Source: Saccharopolyspora rhizosphaerae (GTDB lineage Bacteria; Actinomycetota; Actinomycetes; Mycobacteriales; Pseudonocardiaceae). Taken from it: 64,000 bases of DNA. The notes beneath the pieces are model-generated. The model ran no database searches. It was not told the origin of the DNA and worked only from the letters and a program-made list of their open reading frames with translations. This document shows, one piece after another, positions 35,515 through 44,044 of the stretch (its first letter is position 1; each line of letters begins with the position of its first letter). The translations under genes were made by a program, and so were the position numbers. The stretch lies in NCBI RefSeq assembly GCF_003931915.1, contig NZ_RSAA01000001.1, positions 248,001 to 312,000 of the forward strand, given 5' to 3'.

Positions 35515-36519
35515 ATGTCTTCTCGTCTTGCGCCCGTTCTTGCCGACAGCGTCCGCTTGGGCGATGACGGGGTGCACGTCCTGGATCGCCGGGTGTTCCC
35601 GTTCGAGCACCGGTGGGTGCACGCGCGCACGGTGGAGGAGGTCGCGCGGGCGGTCGAGGAGATGGTCACCCAGTCCTCGGGCCCCTACTTCGCGGTGCTG
35701 TGGGGGCTGGTGCTGGCCGCGCGTGAGGCCGACGGTGACGATCCGCAGGTGGCGCGGGAGCGGGTGGGCGCGGCGGCGCGCCGGTTGATCGCCACGCGTC
35801 CGACCAACGACCAGCCGCGCAAGGCCGCGGCGTTCGTGCTGGAGGCCATCGCCGAGCGCGAGGACGTCGCGGCTGCGGCGTTGGAGGGGGCTCGTGCCGG
35901 GGATGCCGATTACCGGCGGCGGTGCCGGGAGATGGGTCGCGCGGGGGCGGCGCTGCTGGGGCACGGTGCGCGGGTGCTGACCCACTGCTGGGGTGATCTC
36001 TACTTGCTGGGACTGGTGGAGGCGTTGCTGGAGCAGGGCAAGGCTCCGGAGTTCGTCTGCACCGAGACCCGCCCGTACTTGCAAGGGGCGCGGTTGACCG
36101 CGGAGTCGCTGGCCGAGATGGGGGTGCCCACGACGCTGGTGACCGACGCGATGCCGGCGTCGTTGATGCGCGAGGGCCGGGTGGATGCGCTGGTGACCGC
36201 CAGCGACCGGGTCACGCTGGACGGGTCGGTGGTCAACAAGGTGGGCACGTTGCAGTTGGCGGTGGCGGCCCGGGCTTTCGGGGTGCCCTTCCACGCGTTG
36301 TGCCACGCCCCGGACCCGCATGCGCGCGAGGGCGCGCAGGTGCCCATCGAGTTCCGCGACGGCCGAGAGGTCCTGCACACCTTGGGGCGCCGCAGCGCTA
36401 GCGAGAAGGTCAGCGGCCTGTACCCGGCTTTCGACGTCACCGACCCGCAGTGGGTGAGCACGGTGGTCACCGACCGCGGCGCGTTCAGCCCGGCCGAGGT
36501 GCACCGCTACTGGTCGTGA
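35515..36519 (+). CDS. MtnA / eIF2B-alpha-like isomerase family protein
   Basis: 334 residues. The C-terminal 200 residues match the aldose-phosphate isomerase/eIF2B family: VLTHCWGD (catalytic Cys position of MtnA), VCTETRPYLQGARLTAESL, and ASDRVTLDGSVVNKVGT (catalytic Asp position). Family enzymes isomerise methylthioribose-1-phosphate or ribose-1,5-bisphosphate. No methionine salvage genes are nearby. Its end overlaps the converging MarR gene by 13 bp. Confidence 0.75.
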   Translation: MSSRLAPVLADSVRLGDDGVHVLDRRVFPFEHRWVHARTVEEVARAVEEMVTQSSGPYFAVLWGLVLAAREADGDDPQVARERVGAAARRLIATRPTNDQPRKAAAFVLEAIAEREDVAAAALEGARAGDADYRRRCREMGRAGAALLGHGARVLTHCWGDLYLLGLVEALLEQGKAPEFVCTETRPYLQGARLTAESLAEMGVPTTLVTDAMPASLMREGRVDALVTASDRVTLDGSVVNKVGTLQLAVAARAFGVPFHALCHAPDPHAREGAQVPIEFRDGREVLHTLGRRSASEKVSGLYPAFDVTDPQWVSTVVTDRGAFSPAEVHRYWS

Positions 36520-36962
36520 TCGTCGCGCTGCAGCCGTTGCAGCAGGGTGATCAGCAGTTCGCGTTCGGCGGTGCTCAGCGGGGCGAGCAGCTGCTGGTTG
36601 GCCTGGTCGGCCAGGGTGGCGCAGCGCTGGAGGGTGGCCAGTCCTTCGGGGGTGGCCGACACGGCGTTCTTGCGGCGGTCGCTGGGGTTGGGGCGGCGCT
36701 GCAGCAGGCCTTTGCCCTGCAGTTCGTTGACCAGGCCGACGACGTCCTTGGGGTCGATCTCCAGGCGGCGCACGAGGTCGGCTTGGGCCAGCGGCCCGTG
36801 TTCGGCCACGGCGGCCAGCACGGCGTGCTGGCTCAGCCGCAGGCCTTCGGCGGCCAGAGCGGCTGCGACGAGGTCGCGGCCGCGGGCGGCGACGCGGCCG
36901 GTCAGCCAGCTGGGCAGGGACTGGATGTGCTGCAGGGCTCGGGTGCTGCGGGAGTCGGCCAC
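36507..36962 (-). CDS. MarR family transcriptional regulator
   Basis: 151 residues: RLSQHAVLAAVAEHGPLAQA, DLVRRLEIDPKDVVGLVNEL and the wing NPSDRRKNAVSATPEG. Divergent from the quinone oxidoreductase-like gene; the 95-bp gap contains a clear inverted repeat (36983-37001). It probably represses both genes and responds to an electrophile or aromatic ligand. Confidence 0.9.
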   Translation of the reverse strand: MADSRSTRALQHIQSLPSWLTGRVAARGRDLVAAALAAEGLRLSQHAVLAAVAEHGPLAQADLVRRLEIDPKDVVGLVNELQGKGLLQRRPNPSDRRKNAVSATPEGLATLQRCATLADQANQQLLAPLSTAERELLITLLQRLQRDDHDQ

Positions 36963-36982
36963 GTCGGCATCCTAACCTAAAT

Positions 36983-37001
36983 TCGTTGGACTCCCCAACG
37001 A
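36983..37001. promoter_or_regulatory. Candidate MarR operator
   Basis: TCGTTGG and CCAACGA are separated by 5 bp between the divergent MarR and oxidoreductase genes. TTGGAC within it could be the -35 element of the rightward promoter. Confidence 0.6.
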
Positions 37002-37057
37002 GACCTGCTCTACCGTCGGATCGTTGGTGAACCCATCGATCTGGTCAGGAGTGCGTG

Positions 37058-37978
37058 ATGCGACGCGTCAACTACACCGTCCACGGCGGCCCCGCGGTCT
37101 TGTTCGTCGAGGACGCCCCCACCCCCGTGCCCGGCCCCGGCCAGCTGCTGGTGCGCTGCGAAGCCGTCGGCGTCACCCTGCCGATGGTGCGACGGGTGCG
37201 CGAGGCCCCCGAACCGGTACCGCTGGGCGGCGAGATCGCCGGGGTCGTGCAAGCCCTGGGTCCGGGAGTGCGCGGCTTCGGCATCGGTGATCGCGTCACC
37301 GGACTGTGCTTCGAGCACGCCTACGCCGATCTGGCGCTGCTGAGCGAGGACATGGCCTCCCGCATCCCCGACCACGCCGACGCCACCACCGCGGTGGCAC
37401 TGGTGCGCAGCGGCCTCGTGGCGCGCCAGGCCTGCGCTCTCGGGCTGCTCGGGCACGGCGAGACGGTGCTGATCACCGCCGCGGCCGGTGCCGTGGGCAC
37501 GATGGCGGTGCAACTGGCCCGCGCCCACGGCGCCCGCGTGATCGCCGCGGTCAGCACCGCGGCCGACAAGCGCGCCTACCTCACCGCGCTGGGCGCCGAG
37601 ACGGTCGTGGACTACGACGCGGACAGCTGGGGCGAGCCGGTCGACGTGGCCCTGGAGGGAGTGGGCGGGCAGCTGCTGGGCAAGTCGGTGCGGGCGCTGG
37701 CCCGCAGCGGACGCCTGGTGGCCTTCGGCGCGCAACCCGGCTCGATCCCCGCCGGCGAGCTGATGTCGCGGACGGCCTCGGCGACCGGGTTCCGGATGGC
37801 CACCACGTCCAAGCCGGCGCTGCTGGCGTGCTGGCGCGACGAGTTGTGGGACTGGCACCGCGACGGCTGGCTGCGCACCCGGGTGCACGCCGAGATCCCC
37901 CTCGCCGAAGCCCACCGGGCCCACGAGGCCATCGAGTCCCGCACCAACCTCGGCAAGGTGGTGCTGGTCGTGGACTGA
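37058..37978 (+). CDS. Zinc-free MDR family quinone oxidoreductase
   Basis: 306 residues of the medium-chain dehydrogenase family: GroES-like N-terminus (LVRCEAVGVTLPMVRRVREA), GEIAGVVQALGPGVRGFGIGDRV, and the NADPH-binding VLITAAAGAVGTMAVQLARAHG. The Zn ligands of alcohol dehydrogenases are absent. It probably reduces quinones or enones. AGGAG precedes the ATG. Divergent MarR control suggests an electrophile response. Terminator follows. Confidence 0.88.
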   Translation: MRRVNYTVHGGPAVLFVEDAPTPVPGPGQLLVRCEAVGVTLPMVRRVREAPEPVPLGGEIAGVVQALGPGVRGFGIGDRVTGLCFEHAYADLALLSEDMASRIPDHADATTAVALVRSGLVARQACALGLLGHGETVLITAAAGAVGTMAVQLARAHGARVIAAVSTAADKRAYLTALGAETVVDYDADSWGEPVDVALEGVGGQLLGKSVRALARSGRLVAFGAQPGSIPAGELMSRTASATGFRMATTSKPALLACWRDELWDWHRDGWLRTRVHAEIPLAEAHRAHEAIESRTNLGKVVLVVD

Positions 37979-37981
37979 CCC

Positions 37982-38020
37982 CCGGGCTGCAGGAGCGAGC
38001 ACCCCGCTCCTGCAGCCCGG
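37982..38020 (+). terminator. Terminator after the oxidoreductase gene
   Basis: A perfect 16-bp stem, CCGGGCTGCAGGAGCG and its complement, with a 7-nt loop, lies directly after the stop codon. Confidence 0.75.
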
Positions 38021-38033
38021 ACCACAAAGCCAC

Positions 38034-38056
38034 TTTGCAAACGTTCTTTGCGATCG
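38034..38056 (+). promoter_or_regulatory. Direct-repeat operator of the ArsR-MFS operon
   Basis: TTTGCAAACG and TTTGCGATCG are separated by TTC, 13-35 bp before the regulator's ATG. Such tandem sites suit a dimeric ArsR repressor; inference. Confidence 0.45.
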
Positions 38057-38068
38057 TGCTGTCAGAGC

Positions 38069-38643
38069 ATGGATGAGCGGACCCAGCCGGAGGTCGTCGA
38101 GCTCGACGCCGCGAAGCTGCGGGCCCTGGCCCATCCGCTGCGCGTACGGCTGCTCAGTGCGCTGCGCATGGAGGGGCCCTCCACGGCCACGGCACTGGCC
38201 CGTCGCTTCGGTGAGAACTCGGCCAACACCAGCTGGCACCTGCGCCAGCTCGCCCGGGCCGGGCTGGTCGTCGAGGACACCGGACGCGGCAACCGCCGCG
38301 AACGGTGGTGGGCGGCCGCCCACGAGCTGACCTCCCTCGACCCCGCCGCCCTCTCCCGCGACCCCGAACTGGCCGGCCCCCTGGCGACCTACCTGCACGC
38401 GGCCAACACCGCGCACCACGACCAGGTCGCCACCTACATCGCCACCATGGGCGAGCACCCACTACAGTGGCGATCGGTGGCCGGCTCTCCGACGAGCGCC
38501 TGTGGCTCAGCGCCGAGGAAGCCGCCGAACTCGGCCACCAGATCACCGAGCTCGTGCAGCGCCACCGCAGGCCGCGCCGCGACGACGACACCGAGGTCAT
38601 CGACCACTGGCACCTGCTGCCCCGCCGCCGGGTCGACCCGTGA
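38069..38643 (+). pseudogene. ArsR-type regulator, frameshifted
   Basis: Residues 1-130 read normally: DAAKLRALAHPLRVRLLSAL, NTSWHLRQLARAGLVVEDTG, RERWWAAAHELTSL. Near 38485 the frame breaks, and the rest (RLSDERLWLSAEEAAELGHQ, WHLLPRRRVDP) continues one frame over to a stop that overlaps the MFS start (GTGA). That coupling shows the original frame. It is a one-base loss, or an error in the sequence. Confidence 0.75.
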
Positions 38644-39857
38644 ACCGGCAGCTGGCCGGCCTGATCGCCTCCACCGCCATCTCCGGGCTGGGCACCGGGA
38701 TGACCATGCTGGCCATCCCCTGGTTCGCGCTGGTGGCCCTCGGCGGCACCCTGCACACCGGCCTGGTCGTCGCCGCCGAAACCACCGGCCTGCTGGTGGG
38801 CTCGGCGATCGGCGGTGGGTGGGTGGACCGGCTGGGAGCACGCCGCGCGGCGGTGACCTTCGACCTCACCGCCGCAGCCGTGGTCACCACCGTGCCCGCA
38901 CTGCACCACCTGGAGGCCCTCACCGAACCGGCACTGATCGCCCTGGCAGCAGCGCTGGGCCTGGCGCGCGCACCGGCCGGCACCGCACGCCACGTCCTGG
39001 TGCCCGACATCGCCGCCCGCACCGGGATGGCGGTGGAGCGCGTCACCAGCGCCCACGACGCACCTCAGCAGGGCGCGCACGCGCTGGGCGCCCCGGTGGC
39101 CGGTGTGGTCATCGCGGTGCTCTCCGCACCGGCGGCACTGCTGCTCGACGCGGTCAGCTTCCTGCTCGCCGCCGCGATCACCCAGGCCTGCCTGCCGGCA
39201 ACCAGGCGCTCAGGGCCGCGATCGCGAGGGGTGGCGGCCCTGCGCGAGGGGTGGCGCTTCGTGCTCGGCGACCGCACCCTGCTGGCGATCATGTCCATGG
39301 TGGCGGTGACCAACGGCCTCAACGCCGGCCTGTTCACAGTGCTGGTGCCCGCCTACGGGGTGCAGGTGCTGGGCTCACCGGTGCAGCTGGGCGCGGTGTT
39401 CGCCGCCACCTCCGCGGCCCTGATCGTCGGCTCGGTCGGCTTCGCCCTGCTGGGCCTGCGCTGGCCCCGCCGCCCGACCGTGGCGGTGTGCTACCTGCTG
39501 GTGCTGGGCCCGCGCGCGGCGATCTTCGCGCTGCAGCCGCCCCTGTGGTTGTTGGTGGCCCTCAGCCGCGTGCTCATGCTGGCCTTCGGGCCGCTGAACC
39601 CGATCCTCGGTGCGGTCAAGGCCGAACGCACCCCACCAGCGATGCGGGCCCGGGCCTACGCGGTGATCTCCACCGCGGCTCTGGCGGGGATGCCGCTGGG
39701 CACGGTGCTGGCCGGGGCGGTGAGCGCGCAGATCGGCCTGATCGCCTCCTTCGCCCTGTTCGCCGCGGCGGCCACCGGGATGTCGTTGTGCCCGCTGCTG
39801 TTCCCCGCGTGGCGCGGCTTGGAGCGCCCACCCACCGCAGCGGCAGCCACGGTCTGA
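38640..39857 (+). CDS. MFS transporter
   Basis: 405 residues with about 12 hydrophobic helices. The loop GGGWVDRLGARRAAVTFD is the MFS motif between helices 2 and 3. Similar proteins pair with ArsR-type repressors in actinomycetes as drug or macrolide efflux systems (MFS_3-like). It is translationally coupled to the frameshifted regulator by GTGA, so lack of repressor could leave it constitutively on. Confidence 0.88.
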   Translation: MNRQLAGLIASTAISGLGTGMTMLAIPWFALVALGGTLHTGLVVAAETTGLLVGSAIGGGWVDRLGARRAAVTFDLTAAAVVTTVPALHHLEALTEPALIALAAALGLARAPAGTARHVLVPDIAARTGMAVERVTSAHDAPQQGAHALGAPVAGVVIAVLSAPAALLLDAVSFLLAAAITQACLPATRRSGPRSRGVAALREGWRFVLGDRTLLAIMSMVAVTNGLNAGLFTVLVPAYGVQVLGSPVQLGAVFAATSAALIVGSVGFALLGLRWPRRPTVAVCYLLVLGPRAAIFALQPPLWLLVALSRVLMLAFGPLNPILGAVKAERTPPAMRARAYAVISTAALAGMPLGTVLAGAVSAQIGLIASFALFAAAATGMSLCPLLFPAWRGLERPPTAAAATV

Positions 39858-39864
39858 CGCGGGC

Positions 39865-40587
39865 TCAGCTGGCGGTGAGGACGCGCGGGCCGTGGTCGGT
39901 GATGACGAGGGTGTGGCCGACGTGGGCCGCGCGGCTCTCGTCGCCGGTGCGCACGATCGGGTTGTCGCGTTCGAGGTGGTCGCGGCCGCCTGCGGTGAAG
40001 ATCGGCTCGATGCTCAGCACCAGACCGGGCCGCAGCGGGATCCCGCGGCCGGGGTGGCCGTCGTTGGGCACCGCCGGTTCCTGCCGAGGTTGCCTGCCCA
40101 GGCCGTGACCGCCCAGTGGAGGGATGCCGTATCCGGCGCTGCGCCCGACCAGGCCGATCGCGCGGCACACAGCACCCAGCCGCGCTCCGGGCTGGGCGGC
40201 GGCGATGCCATCGGCCAGGGCCTGGCGGGTGGCATCGATCAGGGCCTGGTCCTGGGGGCGTGCGGTGCCCAGGACCAGGCTGGTGGCCGCGCGGGTGCAC
40301 CAGCCCTCCAGGTGGAGCGTGACGGCCACGCTGAGCAGGTCCCCGTCCTCGGGCACCCGGGAATCCGGTGGGCCGCCGGTGATCTCGTCGTTGAGCGAGG
40401 TGCTGATCACCTGGTCGCCGAGTGGGCGAGCTCCGGCCCGGTCGGCGACCTCGCGTGCGACCTCGTCGAGCTCGGCCAGCGACACCCCGGTCACGGCGTG
40501 CTCGCCCACCGCGCGCAGGACCGCGGCCGCCACCGACCCGGCCGCCTCCAGCGCCTCGATCTCATCCCGGTCGCGCAGTTCGATCAC
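39865..40587 (-). CDS. Methionine aminopeptidase-like M24 protein lacking metal ligands
   Basis: 240 residues with the pita-bread fold of type I MetAP. Aligned with E. coli MetAP, H171 (GGHGLGRQ) and E204 (LSIEPI) remain. D97 is Ala (LLSVAVTL for VNVDVTV), D108 is Ala (AATS for GDTS), H79 is Gly (EITGGPP for VVCHGIP) and E235 is Gly (HVGHT for YEHT). It should not bind two metals, so it is probably a pseudoenzyme or binding protein. GTG start after GGGGGTG. Confidence 0.8.
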   Translation of the reverse strand: MIELRDRDEIEALEAAGSVAAAVLRAVGEHAVTGVSLAELDEVAREVADRAGARPLGDQVISTSLNDEITGGPPDSRVPEDGDLLSVAVTLHLEGWCTRAATSLVLGTARPQDQALIDATRQALADGIAAAQPGARLGAVCRAIGLVGRSAGYGIPPLGGHGLGRQPRQEPAVPNDGHPGRGIPLRPGLVLSIEPIFTAGGRDHLERDNPIVRTGDESRAAHVGHTLVITDHGPRVLTAS

Positions 40588-40763
40588 CACACCCCCGATG
40601 ATGCCTTGCCGCACCGACACGAACTCACCACAGTGGACACTGACCGAGCGTGGTGGTTCGTGCTGAACCCGTGACCACCAATGGTTTTCAGTGAAGATCC
40701 GAGACGGATTCGGCAACAATCACGTAAAGTGCGCGGGACCCCGCACGAAGGAGATCGCCGCAC

Positions 40764-41276
40764 GTGCCCGCCCAACCCCCCGTCTGGCTCCGCCGGTGGT
40801 GGCGAAGCCCCCTGGTGGTGCGCTTGGTGCCCGCCGCAGTTCTGATCGTGGCCACCGGATCCGGGGTGGCGGCCAACCTGCCCGCCACCCCCGAGACGAC
40901 CCACACCGCCACACCCGCACCCCAGCCGGTCGCCGCTCCACCGGCCGCGCCCAGCACGGCAGCACCACCGCCCCCGCTGGCACCTCCCCCTGCGCCGGCG
41001 CCCCCGCCCGCACCGACCACCACCAGCGAGTCCACGACCTCGGCGCCGAGCACGACGCGCAGCACCCCGCGCACGACCCGGAGACCTGCACCGCCCCCGC
41101 CGCCGACGACCTCGAGCCTGGAGCCGGCGCCGACCAGCACGGGCCGGTCGACCTCGCAGCCGGAGGTCGCCGAGGGCCAGCCCTGCGACGATCCCGGCGA
41201 CGTCAGCCGCGGCGACGACGGCGACCGCTACGTGTGCGACTACGACGACGGCACCTGGAGGTGGCGCGAATGGTGA
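40764..41276 (+). CDS. Membrane-anchored Pro/Thr-rich protein with small Cys domain
   Basis: 170 residues. After an Arg/Trp-rich start comes one hydrophobic helix (LVPAAVLIVATGSGVAANL), then a roughly 90-residue Pro/Ala/Thr/Ser linker, and a C-terminal mini-domain with GQPCDDPGDVSRG and YVCDYDDGTWRWREW, whose two Cys could form a disulfide outside the cell. Good AAGGAG site before the GTG. The next gene overlaps by 7 bp. Family unknown. Confidence 0.7.
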   Translation: MPAQPPVWLRRWWRSPLVVRLVPAAVLIVATGSGVAANLPATPETTHTATPAPQPVAAPPAAPSTAAPPPPLAPPPAPAPPPAPTTTSESTTSAPSTTRSTPRTTRRPAPPPPPTTSSLEPAPTSTGRSTSQPEVAEGQPCDDPGDVSRGDDGDRYVCDYDDGTWRWREW

Positions 41277-41860
41277 CCCCCGACCGCCAGGCACCGCAGA
41301 CCGAGTACGACACCCTCATGCTCGGCGAACTGACCCCCGTCCGCGAGCAAGCGCTGCACGGCCACGAAACCCTCGCCAAAGCCCCGACGCACTCGCAGCG
41401 CCGCGACGTCGGCGAAGACCTCGACTTCCCCGACCAAGCCCCACCCACGCCCCCGCGCGGCACCCTGCCCGACGGCACCATCCGCACCACCGGCTGGCTG
41501 CAGATCGGGCCCGTGACGATCTCCTCAGGGGTGTGGGCGGCGCTGAGCGGACTGGCCGCCGGACTGGCCCTGACCTGGCTGTGGACGTGGCTGCCGCTGG
41601 TGCTGGCCGTGGCAGGGGTGCTGGCCTGGTGGACCTGGACGCGGCGGCTGCGACCGGCCTCCCGCGCCACCAACCTGCGCCGCCTGCCGGCAGCCCGACT
41701 GCGCCCGGGCATGCCCGTGCGGCTCTACGGCCCGATCGGCCCCGTGGGCATCGTGGAGGACATCGAGGCGGACGAGCTGGTGAAGGTGACCTTCACCAGC
41801 GGCCACCGGCGCAGGCTGCGACCGCAGCACCCCTGCCACCTCGTCGAAGTCCAGGATTAG
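41270..41860 (+). CDS. Membrane protein with C-terminal KOW/SH3-like segment
   Basis: 196 residues. Two adjacent hydrophobic helices (GVWAALSGLAAGLALTWLW, LPLVLAVAGVLAWWTW) lie mid-protein. The C-terminal 50 residues, MPVRLYGPIGPVGIVEDIEA and VKVTFTSGHRRRLRPQH, resemble a small beta-barrel. The start overlaps the preceding anchored protein, so the two are likely partners in the envelope. A structured repeat begins within 25 bp of the stop. Confidence 0.65.
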   Translation: MVTPDRQAPQTEYDTLMLGELTPVREQALHGHETLAKAPTHSQRRDVGEDLDFPDQAPPTPPRGTLPDGTIRTTGWLQIGPVTISSGVWAALSGLAAGLALTWLWTWLPLVLAVAGVLAWWTWTRRLRPASRATNLRRLPAARLRPGMPVRLYGPIGPVGIVEDIEADELVKVTFTSGHRRRLRPQHPCHLVEVQD

Positions 41861-41884
41861 GTCTCGGAATCTTCGTTGAGGTCG

Positions 41885-42048
41885 TTGTGCTGGGCGGTGC
41901 GGGTGGCAGGACCTGAGCGGCTCCGTGGACTCCGTGCGCCGCTCCTGATGCATGTCCGGTACACGGCGTCGCGGCGTACGCGCCACGACGCCGTGTACCG
42001 GCGGCGGTGCGAGGTGAATCCCGCACCTGAGGACGCGGCTGCCGCCGC
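41885..42048. repeat. Structured intergenic repeat, copy 2
   Basis: About 164 bp, same orientation as 8756-8924. Shared blocks: TTGTGCTG, CGGGTGGC, CTCCTGATGCATGTCCGG, GGCGGCGGTGC and GCGGCTGCCGCCGC. The central hairpin here runs CCGGTACACGGCGTCG with its complement (41956-42001). Where copy 1 has GGTGTCG/CGACACC this copy has GGCGTCG/CGACGCC, a paired change. It lies between converging genes. Confidence 0.7.
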
Positions 42049-42071
42049 GGGCCGCCTGGTCCTCGGGTCTT

Positions 42072-42099
42072 GCGGCGGTGCCGCGGTTGAGTCCCACCC
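42072..42099. repeat. Partial third copy of the structured repeat
   Basis: GCGGCGGTGCCGCGGTTGAG followed by TCCCACCC repeats the GGCGGCGGTGC...GAGTCCCACACC tail of copy 1, 24 bp after copy 2 ends. Confidence 0.45.
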
Positions 42100-42133
42100 A
42101 GAACGGGCGGTTTTCGCTTCGTTCGGGCGAGTT

Positions 42134-42835
42134 CTAAGGCGTGCTTTCGGCGTCGCCGTTGTCCGTGCCGCCGGTGCTGCCGCCGACCACGGCGTCCGAG
42201 GACTCCGACTCGGCCGGGGGCAGCAGACCGGACACGTCGCCACCGGTGTCGTTGACCTTGAGCACGAAGGGGCGGGTCTCGGTGTAGCGCACCACGCTCA
42301 CCGAGCACGGGTCGACCACGATGCGCTGGAAGGAATCCAAGTGCAGCCCCAGCGCATCGGCCAGCACCGACTTGATCACATCACCGTGGCTGCACACCAA
42401 CCACACCTCGTTCGAGCCGAGCAGGCGGTCGTGCTCGCGCACCGCGGCCACCGCGCGCGACTGCACCTGCGCCAACCCCTCACCGCTGGGGAACACCGCC
42501 GCCGAAGGGTGCTGCTGCACGACCTTCCACAGCTCCTGGCCGGTCAGGTCCTTGATCTTCTGGCCGGTCCAGTCGCCGTAGTCGACCTCGGAGAAGCGCT
42601 GCTCGACCACCGGCTCGATCCCGCGCGCCACCGCCAGTTCCGACACCGTTTCCCGGCAGCGCTGCAGCGGGGAGACCACCACCCGGCTCAGCGGCACGTC
42701 CTTCAACCGCGCCTGCAGGCCCGCGGCCTGGGCGCGGCCCGTTTCGTCCAGACCGACACCGGGCGTGCGCCCGGCCAGAACCCCGGAACCGTTGGCCGCC
42801 GAACGCGCGTGCCGGAGGAGGATGAGAGTCGCCAC
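42134..42835 (-). CDS. Histidine phosphatase family protein (phosphoglycerate mutase-like)
   Basis: 233 residues: LILLRHARSAANGSG with the phospho-accepting His, VVSPLQRCRETV, SEVDYGDWTGQKI, and VCSHGDVIKSVL with the second His. It resembles the MSMEG_4193 group of probable phosphomutases of actinomycetes. The last 30 residues are acidic and disordered. It lies downstream of uppP, but a terminator intervenes. Confidence 0.85.
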   Translation of the reverse strand: MATLILLRHARSAANGSGVLAGRTPGVGLDETGRAQAAGLQARLKDVPLSRVVVSPLQRCRETVSELAVARGIEPVVEQRFSEVDYGDWTGQKIKDLTGQELWKVVQQHPSAAVFPSGEGLAQVQSRAVAAVREHDRLLGSNEVWLVCSHGDVIKSVLADALGLHLDSFQRIVVDPCSVSVVRYTETRPFVLKVNDTGGDVSGLLPPAESESSDAVVGGSTGGTDNGDAESTP

Positions 42836-42896
42836 GTCCGCCGAGGGTAGGCCTCCCCGACCACCCCACCGCCCGCAGGGCCGCTGCGAACGCGAA

Positions 42897-42925
42897 ACGG
42901 GGCGGCCCCGATGGGGCCGCCCCGT
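42897..42925 (-). terminator. Terminator after uppP
   Basis: ACGGGGCGGCCCC and its complement form a perfect 13-bp stem with a 3-nt loop and, on the minus strand, end in GTTTCG. It lies 28 bp past the uppP stop. Confidence 0.75.
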
Positions 42926-42952
42926 CTTCTCCGTCCACTGCGCGTCAGGACC

Positions 42953-43783
42953 TCACGGCTGGATCACACCGGAGCCCAGCAACGCGAACACCGCCCCGCC
43001 CAGCACGATCCGGTACCAGACGAACAGGTACACGCTGTGCTTCTGCACGAACCGCAGCAGCCACGCGATCACCGCGTAGCCGATGACGCCGGCCACCACG
43101 GTAGCCACGATCATCTGCGCTCCCGTGGGCTGCAGCCCGTACGGGCTGGGCTCGAACACGTGCGAGACCTCCGAGATCCCTGCGGCGAACACCGCCGGGA
43201 TCGCCAGCAGGAACGAGAACCGCACCGCCGTGGCCCGCTGCAGACCCAGCGCCAGACCTGCGGTGATCGTCCCGCCGGAGCGGGACACACCCGGGATCAG
43301 CGCCATCGCCTGGGCGAAACCCATCAGCACACCGTCGCTGAGGCGCAGCCGGCTCTGCTCCCGCAGCTGCTTGCCGTACCGCTCGGCCAACCCCATCAGC
43401 ACACCGAAGATCACCAGCGTCGCACCAGTGATCCACAGGCTGCGCAGCGACGAGCGGATGTAGTCCTGGAAGAAGAATCCCAGGACACCGATCGGCAGGC
43501 TGCCCACGATCACGTACCAGGCCAGCTTGTAGTCCTGGGTGGCACGCACCTCGGCGTTGACCAGTCCGCGGAACCACACCCCGACCAGCCGGACGATGTC
43601 ACCGATGAAGTAGATCACCACCGCCAGTTCGGTGCCGATCTGCGTCACCGCGGTGAACGACGCACCCGCGTCCTCGCCGAAGAACAGCTTCGACACGATC
43701 GACAGGTGCCCGGACGAGGAAATCGGCAGGAACTCGGTGAGCCCCTGGACCACGGCCAGCACCATGGCCTGCAACCACGACAC
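42953..43783 (-). CDS. uppP: Undecaprenyl-diphosphatase
   Basis: 276 residues, BacA/UppP family, about eight helices. It dephosphorylates undecaprenyl pyrophosphate at the membrane to recycle the carrier for peptidoglycan synthesis; overproduction gives bacitracin tolerance. Signatures [15 protein letters not shown] near the N-terminus and [10 protein letters not shown] in the middle form the active site. The GTG at 43783 follows GGAG. Confidence 0.95.
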   Translation of the reverse strand: MSWLQAMVLAVVQGLTEFLPISSSGHLSIVSKLFFGEDAGASFTAVTQIGTELAVVIYFIGDIVRLVGVWFRGLVNAEVRATQDYKLAWYVIVGSLPIGVLGFFFQDYIRSSLRSLWITGATLVIFGVLMGLAERYGKQLREQSRLRLSDGVLMGFAQAMALIPGVSRSGGTITAGLALGLQRATAVRFSFLLAIPAVFAAGISEVSHVFEPSPYGLQPTGAQMIVATVVAGVIGYAVIAWLLRFVQKHSVYLFVWYRIVLGGAVFALLGSGVIQP

Positions 43784-44044
43784 GAAACCCACTCCACACA
43801 TCGACAAGGGACGACCCGGGCCGCCCTGCAACCGCCGACCCGGTGCCCAGATCTTCCAGCATCACCCCGTGCCGACCTCCCCCGCCCTTGATCACCCCAT
43901 CAGGGCAGGTCAGACACTCTTCGATCACGCAACGCAACCACACGGGCGACGCACCACCACCAGTGTGATCCACACCACCCCACAGCGGACCCGCCGAGGC
44001 CACATCACCCGCCACACCCACCACACCGCCTACCCTCCACCACC

